From: Acinetobacter sp. ANC 3929
GTDB taxonomy: Bacteria; Pseudomonadota; Gammaproteobacteria; Pseudomonadales; Moraxellaceae
Direction of reading: 5' to 3'
Length of the DNA: 64,000 nucleotides
Assembly (NCBI RefSeq): GCF_000369405.1
Contig: NZ_KB850001.1
Coordinates: forward strand, 1 to 64,000
Shown here: one piece after another, positions 62,832 through 64,000 of the stretch
How the letters are laid out: the number at the start of each line of letters is the position of its first letter
Numbering within the stretch: the first letter of the stretch is position 1
Notes under the pieces: generated by a model
Told to the model about the DNA's origin: nothing
Database searches by the model: none
What the model saw: only the letters and a program-made list of their open reading frames with translations
Program-made: the position numbers and the translations under genes

Positions 62832-63284
62832 TAACAATGTCCTTTTCTTCAACAATGTGCATAGATGTCTGGGGAGGTTGGCGCTTTAGGAGCGGAACCT
62901 TTGATGCCCAATAATGTATCAATAAAGACTGCATGAAGCACGCTGTTATTTACATTTTGGTGCAGTATTTACTTACAAAATTTGTCGGGATGAATCAATT
63001 ATAAGGATTGTCTACAATCAAGCTGTCATACCATGGTCGTAGCATTAAAAGTATAAGATGGCTAAATGTATAAAAGCTCACTGCTGAATGACAAATAATG
63101 ACGTATTTAAGCTTTTGTTTTATCTATTTTTATTTGAATTTACAGGTGATATTCCCACTGACAGTCGAAGCTTGTCAAGTGAATTGGATTGACAGTATCA
63201 GTCGGATTTATTGTCGACAATCCTATTGCATTTTTTCTTTTATCTCGTTATAAAATCATAAAAACCGTAGAGATTGTCGACAAT
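62832..63284. promoter_or_regulatory. tyrB-gntR divergent regulatory region with three palindromes
   Basis: The 12-bp perfect palindrome ATTGTCGACAAT occurs twice (63210-63221 and 63273-63284), the second ending at the gntR start codon; the two starts are 63 bases apart. A one-mismatch copy ATTGTCTACAAT lies at 63007-63018, nearer tyrB. Identical palindromes with this spacing suit a dimeric GntR repressor acting on its own promoter and perhaps on tyrB. No small gene is seen. Confidence 0.75.
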
Positions 63285-63995
63285 ATGCAAGATACACTTG
63301 TTCCTCAAGCCCTCAGCACCAGTCAGGGAATGACCCTGACGGAACACGTATTTAAGCAAATTCAATCGGCAATTGTGTTGGGACACATCCCTGCGGGCAG
63401 TAAGATTTCAGAACCTGAATTGGCAAGGATGTATGGCATTAGCCGTGGCCCCTTACGTGAGGCGATTCATCGTCTGGAAGGGCAGAAACTGGTGGAGCGA
63501 ACTGCCCATGTCGGTGCGCGCGTGGTGTCACTGTCACTACAACAGTTTCAAGAACTCTATCAAATTCGCGCTTCTTTAGAAGGTCTGGCCTGTAAGCTGG
63601 CCGCTCAGCATATTGATAAAAAACAGATTCTGGCTTTGCGTGATGTATTGCGAATGCATGCCGAAGATGAAAATTTTAAAGCAGGTAAAGGCTATTATCT
63701 GCAAGAAGGCCAAGACGATTTCCATTACTGCATTATCAAAAGCAGTGGCAATAAAACCCTCGAAAAAATGTTATGCGATGAGCTCTATCACCTCATCCGT
63801 ATGTATCGAATCCAGTTTTCAAATACCCCAGATCGCCCGAGCAAAGCTTGGGATGAACATATCCGCATTTTAGATGCGATTGCTGAAGGTGACGGTGAGC
63901 TTGCCGAAATGCTGATGCACCGTCACATTAATGCATCCTACAAAATTGTTGAGCAAACATTGCTACACACTCAAGGAGAACAACAACATGGCTAA
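63285..63995 (+). CDS. GntR-family (FCD) regulator of the prp operon
   Basis: A 236-residue FCD-type GntR regulator. The winged HTH is ISEPELARMYGISRGPLREAIHR, followed by LEGQKLVERTAHVGARVV; the FCD ligand domain has metal-binding His/Asp residues in DDFHYCII and HRHINASY. In Acinetobacter this gene precedes prpB-prpC-acnD and probably responds to a methylcitrate-cycle metabolite. The ATG at 63285 directly follows the second palindrome; the longer frame from 63189 would run through both 63210 and 63273 palindromes. Its end overlaps the next start by eight bases. Confidence 0.88.
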   Translation: MQDTLVPQALSTSQGMTLTEHVFKQIQSAIVLGHIPAGSKISEPELARMYGISRGPLREAIHRLEGQKLVERTAHVGARVVSLSLQQFQELYQIRASLEGLACKLAAQHIDKKQILALRDVLRMHAEDENFKAGKGYYLQEGQDDFHYCIIKSSGNKTLEKMLCDELYHLIRMYRIQFSNTPDRPSKAWDEHIRILDAIAEGDGELAEMLMHRHINASYKIVEQTLLHTQGEQQHG

Positions 63996-64000
63996 ACAGT
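63988..64000 (+). CDS. prpB: Start of next gene, probably prpB (partial)
   Basis: ATGGCTAAACAGT begins at 63988, preceded by AAGGAG at good spacing and overlapping the gntR stop. Only four codons (MAKQ) are inside the window. The identity as 2-methylisocitrate lyase is from known gene order alone. Confidence 0.4.

Noticed and set aside
1..64000. tRNA genes, CRISPR arrays, complete insertion sequences or prophage genes
   Set aside because: None was seen by reading. No spaced direct repeats, transposase or integrase motifs, or cloverleaf-like segments with TTCGA-type arms were recognised. A tRNA or repeat search program would settle this.

Overview
The window reads as chromosomal DNA of an Acinetobacter species, probably outside the A. 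baumannii group. The evidence is the low GC content, the gene order ribF-ileS-lspA-fkpB, ubiG-mupP-yciK, nadC/ampD/murJ and fkp-wzc-wzb-wza, and a capsule (K) locus between an FKBP gene and galU-ugd-gpi-gne1-pgm. From memory of A. baumannii genomes, this block lies close to dnaA/oriC. No database could be searched, so species, novelty and copy number of repeats remain open.

Layout. 1-134: end of a 5S rRNA gene and its terminator. 203-9768: a DapB-like protein, a small ATPase, an FMN reductase, the ribF-ileS-lspA-fkpB cluster, a TDT-family transporter, a structured intergenic repeat and a nucleosidase. 9853-10854: a 1.0-kb module bounded by two inverted 28-bp XerC/XerD (pdif-type) sites and carrying a single free-standing Hint-domain gene. 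11062-16730: a TetR regulator and a sulfonate uptake/desulfonation operon with two tandem binding proteins. 17046-26845: argA, a small RcnB-like protein, yciK-mupP-ubiG, dsbA, two TetR regulators, a ferredoxin reductase/fatty-acid desaturase pair behind DesT/FabR-like operators, and rph. 26992-33226: a small lipoprotein, a Tat-exported phospholipase C, nadC, a MITE-like element, ampD and murJ. 33268-34704: two FKBP isomerases.

The capsule locus (34882-61414) has wzc-wzb-wza leftward and the biosynthetic genes rightward. mnaA-mnaB should make UDP-ManNAcA. gdr, a DegT-type aminotransferase and a PglD-type acetyltransferase should make UDP-QuiNAc4NAc, which a PglC/ItrA-type transferase would load onto undecaprenyl phosphate. 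Two glycosyltransferases plus the initiating enzyme suggest a trisaccharide repeat, flipped by Wzx and polymerised by Wzy. A two-domain oxidoreductase and a heparinase II/III-like protein sit inside the locus with no assigned role. The acetyltransferase-wzx-gtr-wzy block is clearly more A/T-rich than its surroundings. galU, a divergent ugd, gpi, gne1 and pgm supply precursors.

The right end (61617-64000) has the aromatic aminotransferase tyrB directly after pgm, without the lactate-utilisation genes usual here in A. baumannii. It is followed by a GntR-family regulator with identical palindromic operators and the first codons of a gene that is probably prpB.

Most notable observations: the pdif-bounded Hint module close to the presumed origin; the MITE-like element with terminal repeats and a 5-bp target duplication; the operator arrays at the desaturase and gntR genes; the uncharacterised oxidoreductase/heparinase pair; and a Ugd homologue that has lost the usual dehydrogenase catalytic residues.
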